64,000 bases of DNA from Dictyophora rubrovolvata (lineage: Eukaryota; Basidiomycota; Agaricomycetes; Phallales; Phallaceae), in the NCBI GenBank assembly GCA_029959195.1, contig CP114121.1:1240001-1304000 (forward strand), read 5' to 3'. Below, piece after piece: positions 46,615 to 57,466 of the stretch. The position numbers and the translations under genes are program-made. The notes beneath the pieces are model-generated. The model was given only the letters and a program-made list of their open reading frames with translations. It ran no database searches and was not told where the DNA came from. Every line of letters begins with the position of its first letter. Position 1 is the first letter of the stretch.

Positions 46615-48130
46615 ATGGCTCAACCGTGGTGTCCTGGAACAAGCTACCAGTTTGGTGCTGTCGTTGAAGTAGGTTGAAGTTCGTTCTCAGTTACTACCTC
46701 TCATAACTTGAACGACTGTTGCTAGTATGAAGGTGAGATTCGGGAGATTCTGTCGGTTCTCCGCGCTGATCTCAGTGTTGTTCCAAAGGCTTCAGGTATA
46801 AAATAATTCAACCTCACACAAGTCAGGTATGGTTGTAATCTAGTTATCAGTAGGATATGTACTGATGAGCTTGCTCCATAGAGTGATTGGACCCCTCCAG
46901 CAACCCCAGGTCAGTTGACTGGCATCCAAACAAAAACCTGAAATAACCCCAAGCAGCATTGTGGGGACGAATCCCCAATGAAGTTCATGAGTGTCGTGAG
47001 CAGTATCACGAGCAGCGTCACGAAGAGGCCCCAAGATACGAGGAAAAGCCATTGATTCAGCCCCAAACATCCGCCACTCTGCCCCCAGAGCAGCGGGATA
47101 AACACTGGTATGATCTGAACGACAAACAGAAAAAGGGATTGGAAGTGAGTGCCATTGATATACTTAAGAGTCATACATATTAAGACGCTGCGATGTAGAT
47201 TGGAGGCGGCGTGGCAGCAGGGATCGGATTATTGGCAGCGGGCTTTGGAGCCTATCGTCATGTGGGTCATGGTACATTAAACCCAACTATACTGTATTCA
47301 CCGTGATCATGCAGCATGAAAAGAAAGAGGAAGAGGTATTTGTTTTGGACAAAATGAAAGAGAACATTAACTTGAGACTTAATAATAGAAAAAAGCGTTA
47401 GCATGGAGTGCACAGAAGTGGATTGAAGACGCGCAAAAACGCACTCAGGAATTCTACCAATATGGTCCAAGGGCACCCACTACTTGGTACGATACATCTC
47501 AATCTCTTTCCCTATGACTGAATTTTCTCCTCAGGGTCATGGTTCACGGCAAGCAAATTCCATCGGGTGCTATCGTAGCCGGGAGACTTAACGGTCACCC
47601 TGTGTATGTCGCAAGGGCATTCTATGAGGGCGGTATTCGTAAGTGACAGTATAGTATGCGCTGTAGTGATAAGCCTGTTCAAGTATCCAATGGCAGAGGT
47701 CGGTCATGCAAGCCTTTCATGCTCTAGAGGCGCTAGGATCGGTTACGGGCACCATGTTATTGAGGTGAAGCTCTTTCTGTAGGGAATTAGGTTTTAAACT
47801 GATAACATTTATAGCTTGAAACCTACGAGATACTGATCGGAGACAGGTCAGCTATCACCTGGGTTGACGTAGAAGGACGATTTAAGCCAGAAAACTTTTC
47901 TTGCAACTTTGTCGACGGAGGGAGAGAAAGCGATGGCACCCCTCTTTTCATCGCTCTAGTCAACCACAACGACATTGAGATTCCGGGAAAGGCCTCAAAG
48001 AATTTGGATGGTGAGTGCTGAGTGAATGTAATTCAATTCTTGACTTGAATTTTGAATCACAGGTGCATTGATTGCATATGATGGAACTGAAAAGCGAGGC
48101 AAAGAATATAAAGTCCTAGCATACGTATGA
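46615..48130 (+). CDS. CBM5/12 plus DM9 (DUF3421) repeat protein
   Basis: Seven or eight short exons. The first residues form a chitin-binding CBM5/12 fold: WCPGTSYQFGAVVEYEG, YKIIQPHTSQ, SDWTPPATPALWGRIP, assembled across four exons. A charged linker follows, then KQKKGLEIGGGVAAGIGLLAAGFGAYRH cut by an intron; the Gly/Ala part is hydrophobic and might be a membrane or glycine-zipper segment. The C-terminal half is DM9/DUF3421: WVMVHGKQIPSGAIVAGRLN, PVYVARAFYEGGI, ARIGYGHHVIELETYEILIGD, DGTPLFIALVNHNDIEIPGKA. DM9 proteins bind mannose or other glycans in animals; fungal versions are poorly studied. There is no classical signal peptide, so a cytosolic lectin-like role is possible. Its partners are unknown. 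Confidence 0.85.
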
Positions 48131-48224
48131 AATGTCATGTCATGTTGTGACTGGAGCGATTTCCAAATTGTATGTTGCTTATATAAGCTGGATTAAAAAT
48201 GTTCCCCCCGTTCTGTCGTGCCCC

Positions 48225-50527
48225 ATGGATAGGAGCAGTTTAGAAGATATAATCAAAACAGAAGAGAGCATTCTTTCCGCTGTCAATCGCTTGCACATTC
48301 AGCATGGATTTCCCTCTTCTTTCATGCAGGAATTGCATCCCTTCGCTGAGGGCTATGACGATGTCCAACCCGTCTTACCTCAGTTAACCAACATTATGGA
48401 CATAACTTCTCTCATAGCCGTAGCCTTGTTATCTCACGTTTCAATTCCAGTGTCTGATTCGAAACTGATATCACTGCTTCGCCAACGTGCCGTCTTAGCT
48501 CAGGAATTGAATATGGTGATTTACATTTGTTCAGATTTTTTAACAGAGTTTTGCGGTTGCTCATGACTACTAGACCGAAGCCGCTACGCGTTCAAGAATT
48601 AAAACCCTTAGAGCGCGTAAAGGTGTTGATTACGGGGAGGAAATTCCTCCTCGTCTTGTCCGTATTGACGAATGGTTCACCGCACAGTTGGAGAGCTGGA
48701 CCAAAGAAGCTGGGATGCAGGTGTACACGGACAGAGAGGCGCAGGACAAGATCACGATTATTTTATCCGGGAAAATATTGGTTATGGATATCGAAATAAG
48801 AGTTCAATACACGCCTAAACTAAGCCTTGACATGATATCTCTGAAAAGCACGCAAGCCTTTCCTTTGGATGCTGCTGCGGCCACAGCACCCTCATTACCA
48901 ACTTCTGGCTCCTTCATTGACGATTTTATTCTCAAGACATTTCGGGATTACCTTTGTGAAATACAAAAGGCTCCTGAAGACATCAGTGTAGAATATACCG
49001 CCAAGCTTTGTAGAAGTCTGAAACGAGATTTACATCACCTTATGAAGTTGGACAACCTCGCTCAAAGGGTGCACGAGGGTGGTTCAAGGTGGTTTACAGA
49101 AGTCGATGATTTAAGTTCAGTGGCCAAACAACTAGCTCCCAAAGAGGCCACTAGCGTCGCAAGGTGCACATTGATATTTTATTAGGCAACTGCGGCAATT
49201 ATAGTGGAACTGATGAACTCTTTTCATAGGGACCTTCAGGTATCACACGCACCATTGGACATTCTTCTAATTCGGGGACATGCTTTACCTTTACCTTATC
49301 TACGTATGCTTGCGCCTTCTTTTCTTGTTTATGTTTCACCTTTATGCTACTTGGCTTTATCCTGCGCCAGCAAAGGAGTGGAAAACAATACAAAAATCGA
49401 CATTCCCTTAAATATATTGGAACAGTATTTGGCGAAGGACATCCTACCTAAGGGCTGCATCTTGGCTAATCTGTGTATGCAACCGTCTTCGCAGCCCCAT
49501 ACAGCCGAAATGATCGGCGGTCCACGATTCCCTCTCGTTTCTTCTGAAGAGAGTCTGGGGGAAACCGATTTTGACCACATCTTACCGATTGATAACGGTC
49601 CTGACGCGTGGGTGATAGATTTTGGCCCAGGAGTTGTAATGTCACAGAGTCGGATGTGGGAGCTCCAGGCGCTGTTGAAACGCACCCCGGATGCCCATGC
49701 TTTACCAATAATGCCTTTTGCTTATAGTGGAAGTTGGGTGGACCTTCTCGTAAGTGGAAGTTCCAGGTCGGACACGGCATTTTTGTTTTAAATGTTGTTA
49801 GATTCAAAAGCCCGATGAGCTAATTCCCTATGAGGCTTATACTAGCGTTTATGTGTGTGCACCGATCGTATACTTGTCCTTTTGCCGTTGTGACCATATC
49901 CAATAGACATCGCCGACACAATCGCATCCTCCATTGCATTTTAGACTAACCGTTCCTCAAGAGCCTGGATTTATTCTCCGCAAGATTCGAGTGCAATCTA
50001 TGCATCAAGCTTGGAGGATTTTTGAAGTGGGTATTAATTCGATTTCTTCCTTGCACCAGCTGATTTTCGATAGATTGTGAGGGATCAATCTTGGTATAAT
50101 AATGTCATATACTCGTGTCAATGGAAACCGGCAACCTCGAATGAAAGTATGCCGAATTCAGTTTCTCAAAGTTCTTCATTAAATGGTATGTGCGCATGTC
50201 GGCTTCTTATGGTTCTTTACAGAAGTGTTTATAGATACGGATGCCGTGTTACCGAAGTATATCCCTGTCGCTATTTATTTCGGACCCCCGGTTACTACTC
50301 CATTATATGAACCTTCATCGCACCGTGAGCACCCGTCTGTGTTCATGGTATTCCCCCGAAATTCTCCCGGGACGTCGATCTCAAATGTGTCAGTTCGGTT
50401 GGATACCTCAGCTTCCCATGGCGTAAGAGTGACTGTCAATGGATACCCAGACACTAAAGGACTGGAAGAAATGGTTCGGAGAGGAGGCATCTTTGGATTA
50501 CCTGGACAATTATGGAAGGACAAATAA
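48225..50527 (+). CDS. MED1: Mediator complex subunit 1 (MED1)
   Basis: About 650 residues in several exons. It begins MDRSSLEDIIKTEESILSAV, then TEAATRSRIKTLRARKGVDY, DEWFTAQLESWTKEAGMQVY and a core with NSFHRDLQ, FLVYVSPLCYLAL and ISNVSVRLDTS. The order and spacing match the fungal Med1 domain. Med1 lies in the Mediator middle module and links activators to RNA polymerase II in the nucleus. The intron at about 48516-48564 must be spliced so that AQELNM runs into TEAATRS; other joints give stops. No classical metal or catalytic motif is expected. The call rests on overall resemblance, so it is less certain than the enzyme calls. Confidence 0.72.
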
Positions 50528-50627
50528 CATTCATTTTTTCATCAACATTGCAACTGGTAGAGCTGTAATAATTAAAACAACGAGTCCCATACAGCGGATT
50601 TCATTCAATAAATACATATCGCATGAA

Positions 50628-51877
50628 TCATTGTACAACTAATCTATCACGTTGGGGAAAGTCGCTGGGTCTGAAGACGCCAACATACTCTTTAATAACC
50701 GCGGCCAAATATTTTGAATAATGTAGATGTCCGCCTTCACAGGCTATGAATTTGATACGGTCTTCCAAATCCAGTTTCTTCAGCCCTATCCAATCCTCGG
50801 TATACAGTGGCTGCTGTCTCAGTGGTATAATGGCCGGCTCCTGAGCGACGGGATCGACCAACTCATCCAGGGAAGCGTAGGTCCCGAACCAACTACTTTC
50901 CTTGGGAATAACTGTGGTGTCCTCAGTGAAGAGGACGAGGACCAGGTTTTCGAGTGACGCGAGATTACTTGCATACGTTTGATTCCGTGAAAGAGGTCGC
51001 TCGTTGTTGATATCCGCTAAGAAGTGGTTACTGTCAAGGTACTTCTCCATTTGCGAGGGATCGCGGAAATACTGTGCCTGTGATTCTAAAAATTAGATTA
51101 TAAAGGAGGAGTATCGAATGCGAACACACGGGCACCACAGAATTTTGAATCCAGCTGCTGTACACTCCAAACTTGATTATACTCTGAACCAACAGACAAA
51201 GGAAGTCAGCAGGTTCGCAATCTGCTGTTTTTGAAATGCCCATGTGCTGGGAACCCAGAGTGATTAAATTGTGAATGGGGGGATCATTGAAACGCTCGTT
51301 ATAAGCTCTCAAAAATTGTCCACCTGTTAAGTTTCCAAGGTCGGGTGCGACTTTGAGAAGGGAGCGTATCAGAAGAGAAGGCAGCTCTCACCTTGTGAAA
51401 AGCCTAAGGCATTAAATCCTTGGTTTAGAGCCGGAATTGCTTGAAGCTGACTAGCCACTAGTTCAACTTGATCATTCACATTTCCGAACTAGATTCCGAG
51501 TTTAAAATGCGAAACGTATTATAGACACTAATAGATAGTAGAGTGTGCGCACCCATGATGCTTTTCGATCTTTATCCTCATCTTCATCAACGTACACTGA
51601 ATAGGCTGTAATTCCTGGAAAAGCGTCCTGAATTTCGGTAATCAGATTTACAATTCCAGTTGAGTTATATGTATCTCCTGAAGAGTGAACGTTCCATCAA
51701 ATGAGAAGCTGAACTTGACAACCAAGACTCACCTAATCCATGCCATATTACTAAAGGGAGATATTCATTGAGAATTGAGGGAAGTTGGTTATTAGTATGG
51801 GGTACAACATAGCAATACACATTGAGAATTGCGGAAAGTAGGAGCAGAAGGAATTTTGTGGGGTTAGCAAGCATCAT
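50628..51877 (-). CDS. PPT1: Palmitoyl-protein thioesterase (PPT1)
   Basis: A five- or six-exon gene of about 320 residues. The likely start at 51877 gives MMLANPTKFLLLLLSAILNVYC, a clear signal peptide; an in-frame ATG at 51955 would add 26 charged residues before it. The alpha/beta hydrolase features are LPLVIWHGLGD (oxyanion), GFNALGFSQGGQFLRAY (nucleophile Ser in GFSQGG), ITLGSQHMGI, LVLVLFTEDTTVIPKESSWFG and the catalytic His in EGGHLHY. PPT1 removes palmitate from cysteines of proteins in the lysosome or vacuole; its loss in humans causes infantile neuronal ceroid lipofuscinosis. All triad residues look present. Convergent with MED1, 100 bases between stops. Confidence 0.92.
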
Positions 51878-51953
51878 TGCCCCAAAACCTAGTAGAGTTC
51901 GCGGAAGCAAATTTTCATTTGAGATCACCCGCTTTCTTTTCCTTACTTCGACC
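51878..51953. promoter_or_regulatory. Very short bidirectional promoter, PPT1 / MPC
   Basis: Only 76 bases separate the PPT1 ATG at 51877 and the MPC ATG at 51954. Transcript starts of each gene are likely to lie close to or inside the other. Confidence 0.5.
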
Positions 51954-52415
51954 ATGTCAGGTGCAGCAGCTTCAGCTGGTGCTTCTCGATTTCAGAGTTT
52001 TATGAACCACCCAGCAGGTGTGTTTCTCGAACAATGACCTATTTGCATCCTCAATATTGTTAGGTCCCAAGACCGTGTTCTTCTGGGCTCCCTTAATGAA
52101 ATGGTGTCTTGTTATTGCAGGTTTGAAGGATTTGTCTCGCCCCGCAGATAAACTAAGTGTTTCCCAAAACGTTGGTACGTTATTCTACTTGGATATCCAA
52201 AGATTCTGGTTACTAAAGAGATTTTCCAGCGTTGGCATCGACCGGATTCATTTGGGTACGATATTCGCTCGTGATCACACCCGTGAACTATAGTTTGGCA
52301 GCGGTACATTTATTATTCAGTCTATTACCCTCCCTAGTCGTCAACAGTATTGTTTTAGGTCAATTTTTTCGTAGGAGCGAGTGGGCTCAGCCAGCTCTAT
52401 CGTATATGGGAGTAA
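51954..52415 (+). CDS. MPC2: Mitochondrial pyruvate carrier subunit (MPC2/3 type)
   Basis: Four exons encode a protein of about 105 residues. Signature segments are FMNHPAGPKTVFFWAPLMKW, AGLKDLSRPADKLS, STGFIWVRYSLVITPVNYSL and NFFVGASGLSQLYRIW. The final exon is reached only after splicing 'gcagcg|gtacat' to 'ttttag|GTCAAT', which restores the family's YSLAAVNFFVGA. It forms with MPC1 the pyruvate importer of the inner mitochondrial membrane. Length and motifs are normal. The ATG at 51954 is in good context (ACCATGT). Confidence 0.93.
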
Positions 52416-52591
52416 GTAGGCTTCTTAACTACTAATTGGGAATTCTATACGAGAGACGCTAACGATACATTTAAAAAAAAAGTCATAGACGGAAACATCC
52501 TGAAGCCATTGTATCAACCGCATAAAGAGCTTATTAGACCTAATAATTGTATATGACAAACGCTTCCATCATTTCGTAATCTGGAAATACC

Positions 52592-53233
52592 TTATCTTGA
52601 CTTGACCTTTCCCTTAGCTGACCTCGATGATCTTTTGAGTTTCTCTGGGGCATCTGCGGCAAATACTAGTCGTGAGAATGTTTGCTGCCATCCCTGACGA
52701 ACCACTTGTTGAGTAACGCCCGCGACCTCCCCTATAATTTCGTGAATAATATCCGTAATCTCCTTTGGACGGGATTCGGCGTTTCGCCACCTCTGATGTT
52801 CTGCAAATGTGTCCCATACGCGTGGTCCGGACGTTCGATGTCTATGATGTTTGCTACTGCTAAATGAGCCTTTGGAGAAGTAACCGACAGCTGCTGCTAT
52901 AATTGCAATTATACCGCCCCATTTGACAAAGAATAGTGTTGTTCGAATCAAGAGCGTTGTTGTTCGATAGAGTGAAAGAAGCGTTAGGTAAACTGCGAGC
53001 ACCATGATCAACGGAGGGAGCAGTCTTTGAACAGAAAGAAAATCGAATATTTGGTGGTAAACATATTCAGCGTAATCGACGATAAGAGTGAAATAGTCAT
53101 TGTTTACGATGCCACGTAGTAAGTCGAAGATGCTGGTGTTCATGAGCATTTGATCTGTGCACCCGATAGGGAAATTCACAGCCGTCCAGTCACGGCACAT
53201 ATTTCCGGCAATAGGGGGCGTCTGTCTGGTCAC
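52592..53233 (-). CDS. Apq12-like nuclear-envelope/ER membrane protein
   Basis: A single-exon gene of 213 residues. Two hydrophobic stretches lie in the middle (LPPLIMVLAVYLTLLSLY and FFVKWGGIIAIIAAAVGYF), separated by an Arg-containing turn (RTTTLLIRTTL). A basic, His/Ser-rich cytosolic tail follows, ending KGKVKSR. This layout fits the Apq12 family, which acts in nuclear pore assembly and membrane lipid balance, but the similarity is short. It is convergent with the MPC gene, 176 bases apart. The absence of introns is unusual in this window. Confidence 0.5.
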   Translation of the reverse strand: MTRQTPPIAGNMCRDWTAVNFPIGCTDQMLMNTSIFDLLRGIVNNDYFTLIVDYAEYVYHQIFDFLSVQRLLPPLIMVLAVYLTLLSLYRTTTLLIRTTLFFVKWGGIIAIIAAAVGYFSKGSFSSSKHHRHRTSGPRVWDTFAEHQRWRNAESRPKEITDIIHEIIGEVAGVTQQVVRQGWQQTFSRLVFAADAPEKLKRSSRSAKGKVKSR

Positions 53234-53399
53234 CGGTCACACGGCATTTCGGCATTATCGGGTCTATAAAGTAGCCAGAGCAAGTCTGGCTATAACGGAG
53301 TTTAAACCTACCTATTTCCTTTGTACCCTCACCTCCCACACCAGCGTCGCCAATTCACACTCGTCGCCTTTCTTCTAAATCAACGACCTTTCACTCACA

Positions 53400-54108
53400 A
53401 TGTCACTCAAACGTAAAATGTCCTTCGACGATGAGCTATCGACTCTCAAAGAATCTGTAGGCGTCTTTGTTTTTGCCACGACGACAGTAGCTGAACTGAG
53501 TCCGTCGACAGCGACCCATGAAGCAAGTACGTATTCAGCTCTCTCTCAACAATCAATCCGACGACATTGCCATGGACGACGCCTCTTCTGAATCCAGCAG
53601 CGTGTTGCTTCATTCATCCACCGTTGATATAGGTGCCGCATACCATTTCATTCCGGGTCAATGCAGCTAAATGTAGCATATAGCCGACTATCCACAGTTC
53701 AGCTTGTATCCATTTCCTTCCTGTGACGTGACAGGCGTGGATATGGATGGGGTAACACAGACTTATCAATTAACTTCTTCTTCCGAATTTCGTACTAGCT
53801 CTGACGCGTCCAATGATTCCTCCGTTGGTCTTCTTACACCAAAATCCTCTTTCATTCACAATGTGTAAGGCCGGATTTTGTTGTCTTTCGCTTATCCCAT
53901 TGCTCTCGAATTGGGAGACTAATCGTTCTTTTTTTTCTTAAAAGTGCGAACTGTGTGCAAATACCTCGCCTTCGTGTCGCCTGTGAAGCTGGACTCGGTG
54001 GTTCCCGTACTCTTTGGACTCAGTAAAAAAAATTTCGCCGATCTGCGGTCGCTTTGCTGATGACAGTCTAGATGTGATCAATGTGGGGCTATCGAAATGA
54101 TTGCTTAA
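53400..54108 (+). CDS. Small conserved basidiomycete protein with C-terminal CxxC motif
   Basis: Five exons that join in frame: MSLKRKMSFDDELSTLKE..., a short AAYHFIPG exon, a Ser/Thr-rich exon (SSSEFRTSSDASND), IPRLRVACEAGLGGSRTLWT and finally CDQCGAIEMIA with TAA at 54108. The IPRLRVACEAG...CDQCGAIEMIA block recalls a conserved tail I have seen in short Agaricomycete proteins of unknown role. The four-residue-spaced cysteines (CDQC), with the Cys in RVAC, might bind a metal; this is inference. About 145 residues. No signal or membrane segment. The exon set is my own assembly and rests on splice-site and phase agreement. Confidence 0.55.
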
Positions 54109-54842
54109 AATGATTTTTCTAGTTCTACTCGATTCTTGGTTACTCAGTCTGTATGTCAACAAGTTCTGTCAGCCTCGCCGTTCCCGCAACCACGACTATC
54201 ATTAACCAATGGGCCTGCTCTCTTGCTTCCTCTGGATAGGCTCCACTCCAATGATCGCTTGTTCTTCAAAAAGTCTATCTCATCCTACCTGGCTTATACA
54301 CCCTCTGACCTTTTCCTGGCTTAAATCCACTTTTCAACCACTTTGATTTCTGGCTTCATATTCACCATCAGTCTTCTCGAAACTTGTCTCAATCTCTCTT
54401 CTCCGATCCAACACAATGAAGCTAACAACAGTAATTCATCAAAAAAATGACCTACGCTCAAAAATCTAAGATAGTACAAAAAAGACCTCGGTCCAACCAG
54501 ACCGATCAAGTCGTCTTAGGTTTGTTTCACTTCTTTTCGCTTTCAAATTCTGCTCTGCGTTATTTGTGTACATGCTTGTGTATTATTATTGAATGGGGCT
54601 CAACATATTGGTTTTCGTAACTGTTGCGATGGAGTGATCGTCAAAGCAGCTTCACCGCTTTTCTATACAAAATTTATTGAAATGAAAGGGTTTGAATAGA
54701 TAAATCAGGGGCTTGACAAAAAAAAAAAACAATACTACGGATACATGAAACAATAAATAAACCGCAAGACGACTATAAAGCATAATTGGATAATTACTAC
54801 GTAGTGTGTCGACATAAGTAAAATTCAACAAAAAAGATGGAT
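54109..54842. other. Intergenic, convergent genes, nothing recognised
   Basis: About 730 bases between two convergent genes. Short open frames on both strands carry no recognisable protein. An A-rich run (11 A) lies near 54720. Confidence 0.4.
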
Positions 54843-56132
54843 TCAACCGAATGTGCTAAGGAGTCCAGCGCAAAGTGTGATCCACCATCCTCTGTAAAGA
54901 GCTCTCCAGCCTTCTTCGGCAACCATACGCTTAGCTGCATCGGTGAACCCATTGTAGGGATCATATTCGCTCCGCAGTCCAATTACGTCTTCAATGCCAG
55001 CGTACATTTCCTCGGGTTCGGCCACTTCTTCTTCGGAAACAGCTTGGTAAGGTATTGTCGCAGGATGATTACGCTGCAAGGATAGCCTTGTAGCAATGAC
55101 CTCCAATGGGCATAGAATGGCCACGCTCAGTGTGGCGATGATCATGTACGTGCCGATTCGCAAGACTGTGAAGTCCGCAGGAATACCGGCTTTGCGGTCA
55201 TAATCCCCGTTGGCCATTTTACTGACGGAGGGTAATAGAAGCGTCCGAAATGATCTCAGGACAAGGACGACATAAGCTAGATGTAGTAGTTTTGCTCCAA
55301 GTAGGCCCGGAGTTGCGTACAAGATCCAAGGCTTAGCAAGCTCGGTCGGTGTGAATAACCGGCGCAAAGCGTAACGGGCGTTTGTCCAAGGTAACAGATA
55401 TGGGGTGGTCACTGCCCTGTAGAAGCAAGACAGTTGGCAGGCTCATTCTATAGATAGGGAAAGAAAGCATGGGATTTGACATACCGATTGATAAGAATGG
55501 TGATAGGAAGGCCTATGATAGCAACAACTACACTATAAACCAACACCTGATGGGGTGAGGTGGCCGGAGAGCTATAACGACCGGGGTTGGTTGGAATAGT
55601 TGATCCAATATAAATCCAGAGAAACAGGGTGACTGCGAATGTAGACAAAACGCTGGGCACTAATGTAGGGGATGAGCGCGATCACCATATGAAAAAGATT
55701 TCAGAACTTACTTAAACCTTTGAATAACCCGGACCATCCCTAGAGAGGGGGTCAATCAGTTATTGTCCTTAACGCCCAGTTCTAACGGATGAAAACTAAC
55801 CTCCAACTTCACTACCCTTCCAAACATGGAGAAATAAGAATTAACTACAGGGCCGGCGTGGGGCTGAGTTCCACCATCTTCATCAAGAGTAAGGCCCTTA
55901 TAATATCATGAGACACGTTTGCATGAGAGACCAACGAAGGCGGTGGCATACCTTGGGTGAAAAGTTGGCCCTGAAACGAATCAGCACTCCAACTGCCACC
56001 AACACAATTTAATAATCTTATACTTTCAGAGAAAAAAAAGGATGACTAACCAAAAGGAATGGATACCAATTCACCAAGACATACACCTAGAAAAACTAAG
56101 ATACCCGTAAAGACTAAGGTAAAGATATTCAT
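54843..56132 (-). CDS. Mitochondrial-carrier-like membrane protein
   Basis: About seven exons, starting MNIFTLVFTGILVFLGV at 56132. Then come SIPFVGVLIRFRANFSPKGL, a short loop, FSMFGRVVKLEGWSGLFKGLMPSVL, membrane helices LSTFAVTLFLWIYI and VVVAIIGLPITILINR, a second half with TYMIIATLSVAILCPLEVIATRLSLQ, and EEGWRALYRGWW near the end (AGLLSTFG, TGA). The 'GWSGLFKG' and 'GWRALYRGW' loops and PLEVIATR match the SLC25 repeat (PxExxR and GxxxLYRG), but other copies of the motif are degenerate, so it belongs to the divergent carrier-like group seen in fungi. The substrate is unknown. Confidence 0.65.
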
Positions 56133-56299
56133 TAGAAAGCTTAAAAGCGGAGAAGAATAACGACGCGTAAACGATGTGACAACAGAGTCACACGTTCTTA
56201 GAAATTTCTGACGTCAACGACTCAGCCAGGCTGTACCTTACGGTTCCTCATAAGATTCGGGCCAGTTATAATATTCTCTAATATTACAGAAATCGAAGA

Positions 56300-57030
56300 A
56301 TGGGCTACACCAAAACAACTCACATCAGTATGTCAAACCTCTTTCTCTGTTGCATAGTTCCTCTGCTTAGTTCTCTCCTTTGCAGCTCTGTTCACTCTCC
56401 TGATACTGCTGGCTATAATTGAGGGATGTATATCGTCATGGCTGACTGCGAGATATAACTCGGTTCCTTCGAGAGCCTCCAATAGCATCAGGGAACGAAC
56501 ATACTTTTTATTATTTGTGTCGTGGTGGACGGTTGCCGGTTCGGTGTTGTACTTAGTGATGTCGTTATATTCGTCATTGGACGGAAATGTCATTGCAAGT
56601 ATAGCAAGCCACGCTATTTTGTAATTGCTTTTTATTTATCCCGTTTTTTGATCGCATATTCTGATGGTTTCTTCAGTCTGACCCTTACCTGGATATTCTG
56701 GACAGCTGGTGCTATTGCAATAACCGTATCTCTCGGCGGAGGCAACAACTGCTCGTATGTTTATTTTTAAACAATATAGAGTTTTTCCAGACGATCCCCA
56801 TTTCTTCTACAGCTCCATCAACCATGTATTGATATATTGTGACCAATTGAATGCACTAGAAGGCAAGTACACTTGTACGTTATTACTGGGGTGGCTGAAT
56901 TACCCGCTGCTACTTAGGTTTTGCGTGGGCATCATTTATCATCATAACATGCTTACTCGCGTTTGTGTTTTGGCGCGGTATAACCGGTTTCCGCCGTGGA
57001 GACGGTGCAAGAGGGTCAATTCTTGCATAA
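56300..57030 (+). CDS. MARVEL-domain membrane protein
   Basis: Five exons: MGYTKTTHI, then LFTLLILLAIIEGCISSWL with ARYNS, a helix SWWTVAGSVLYLVMSLYSS, LTLTWIFWTAGAIAITVSLGG, the Cys-containing loop NNCSSINHVLIYCDQLNALEG and the last helix FAWASFIIITCLLAFVFW. Four helices and the CxxLNALEGFAW signature match fungal MARVEL proteins. They sit in eisosome-like or vesicle membranes. The junction after NALEG uses a GC donor (GCAAGT at 56863); the nearby GT site would break the conserved FAW. About 170 residues; ends GSILA. Confidence 0.85.
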
Positions 57031-57466
57031 GTATCCAGCTCAGGATTTCTTCTTGAATATATTATACATGTGTTATTCCTTACCTTGATTTGAGTTAATC
57101 CAATAAGAACTTTTTTCTAAATTCTCCATTCGACAAGACAACCATTCGACATACATATACCCGTCATTTAAGCGCGTGAACCAGCGCTTCTTTGTCCCGA
57201 TAGGGGATCGCGGAAGTAAATTTCGGCAACCTCCGTATCTCGTCAATAAACACACATCTGCTCGTTGTTGACAACAGCGTAAACCTTGGTTCCATAAAAA
57301 AAAGTACGTATCACTTATTTCTGAAAGCTTTGAAGCAGCGGTATCATTCGTTATTTCAATTATTTGTTCTTGCAAACTGTGGACATTCGGATGGATGGCA
57401 ACCTCACTGTCCGGATGAGCTGAATTCTGATCATGAGCCTTTTTAGATACAGGTCTTGAAAGCGCT
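57031..57466 (+). promoter_or_regulatory. Upstream region of RPS18
   Basis: About 435 bases without a recognised gene. It must hold the RPS18 promoter. A CATTCGACATAC/ACATACATATAC stretch lies near 57150, but I see no motif I would name. Confidence 0.35.

Noticed and set aside
57073-57375. 100-codon open frame on the - strand upstream of RPS18
   Set aside because: Composition is not protein-like and no motif is recognisable; it probably lies in the promoter and leader of RPS18.
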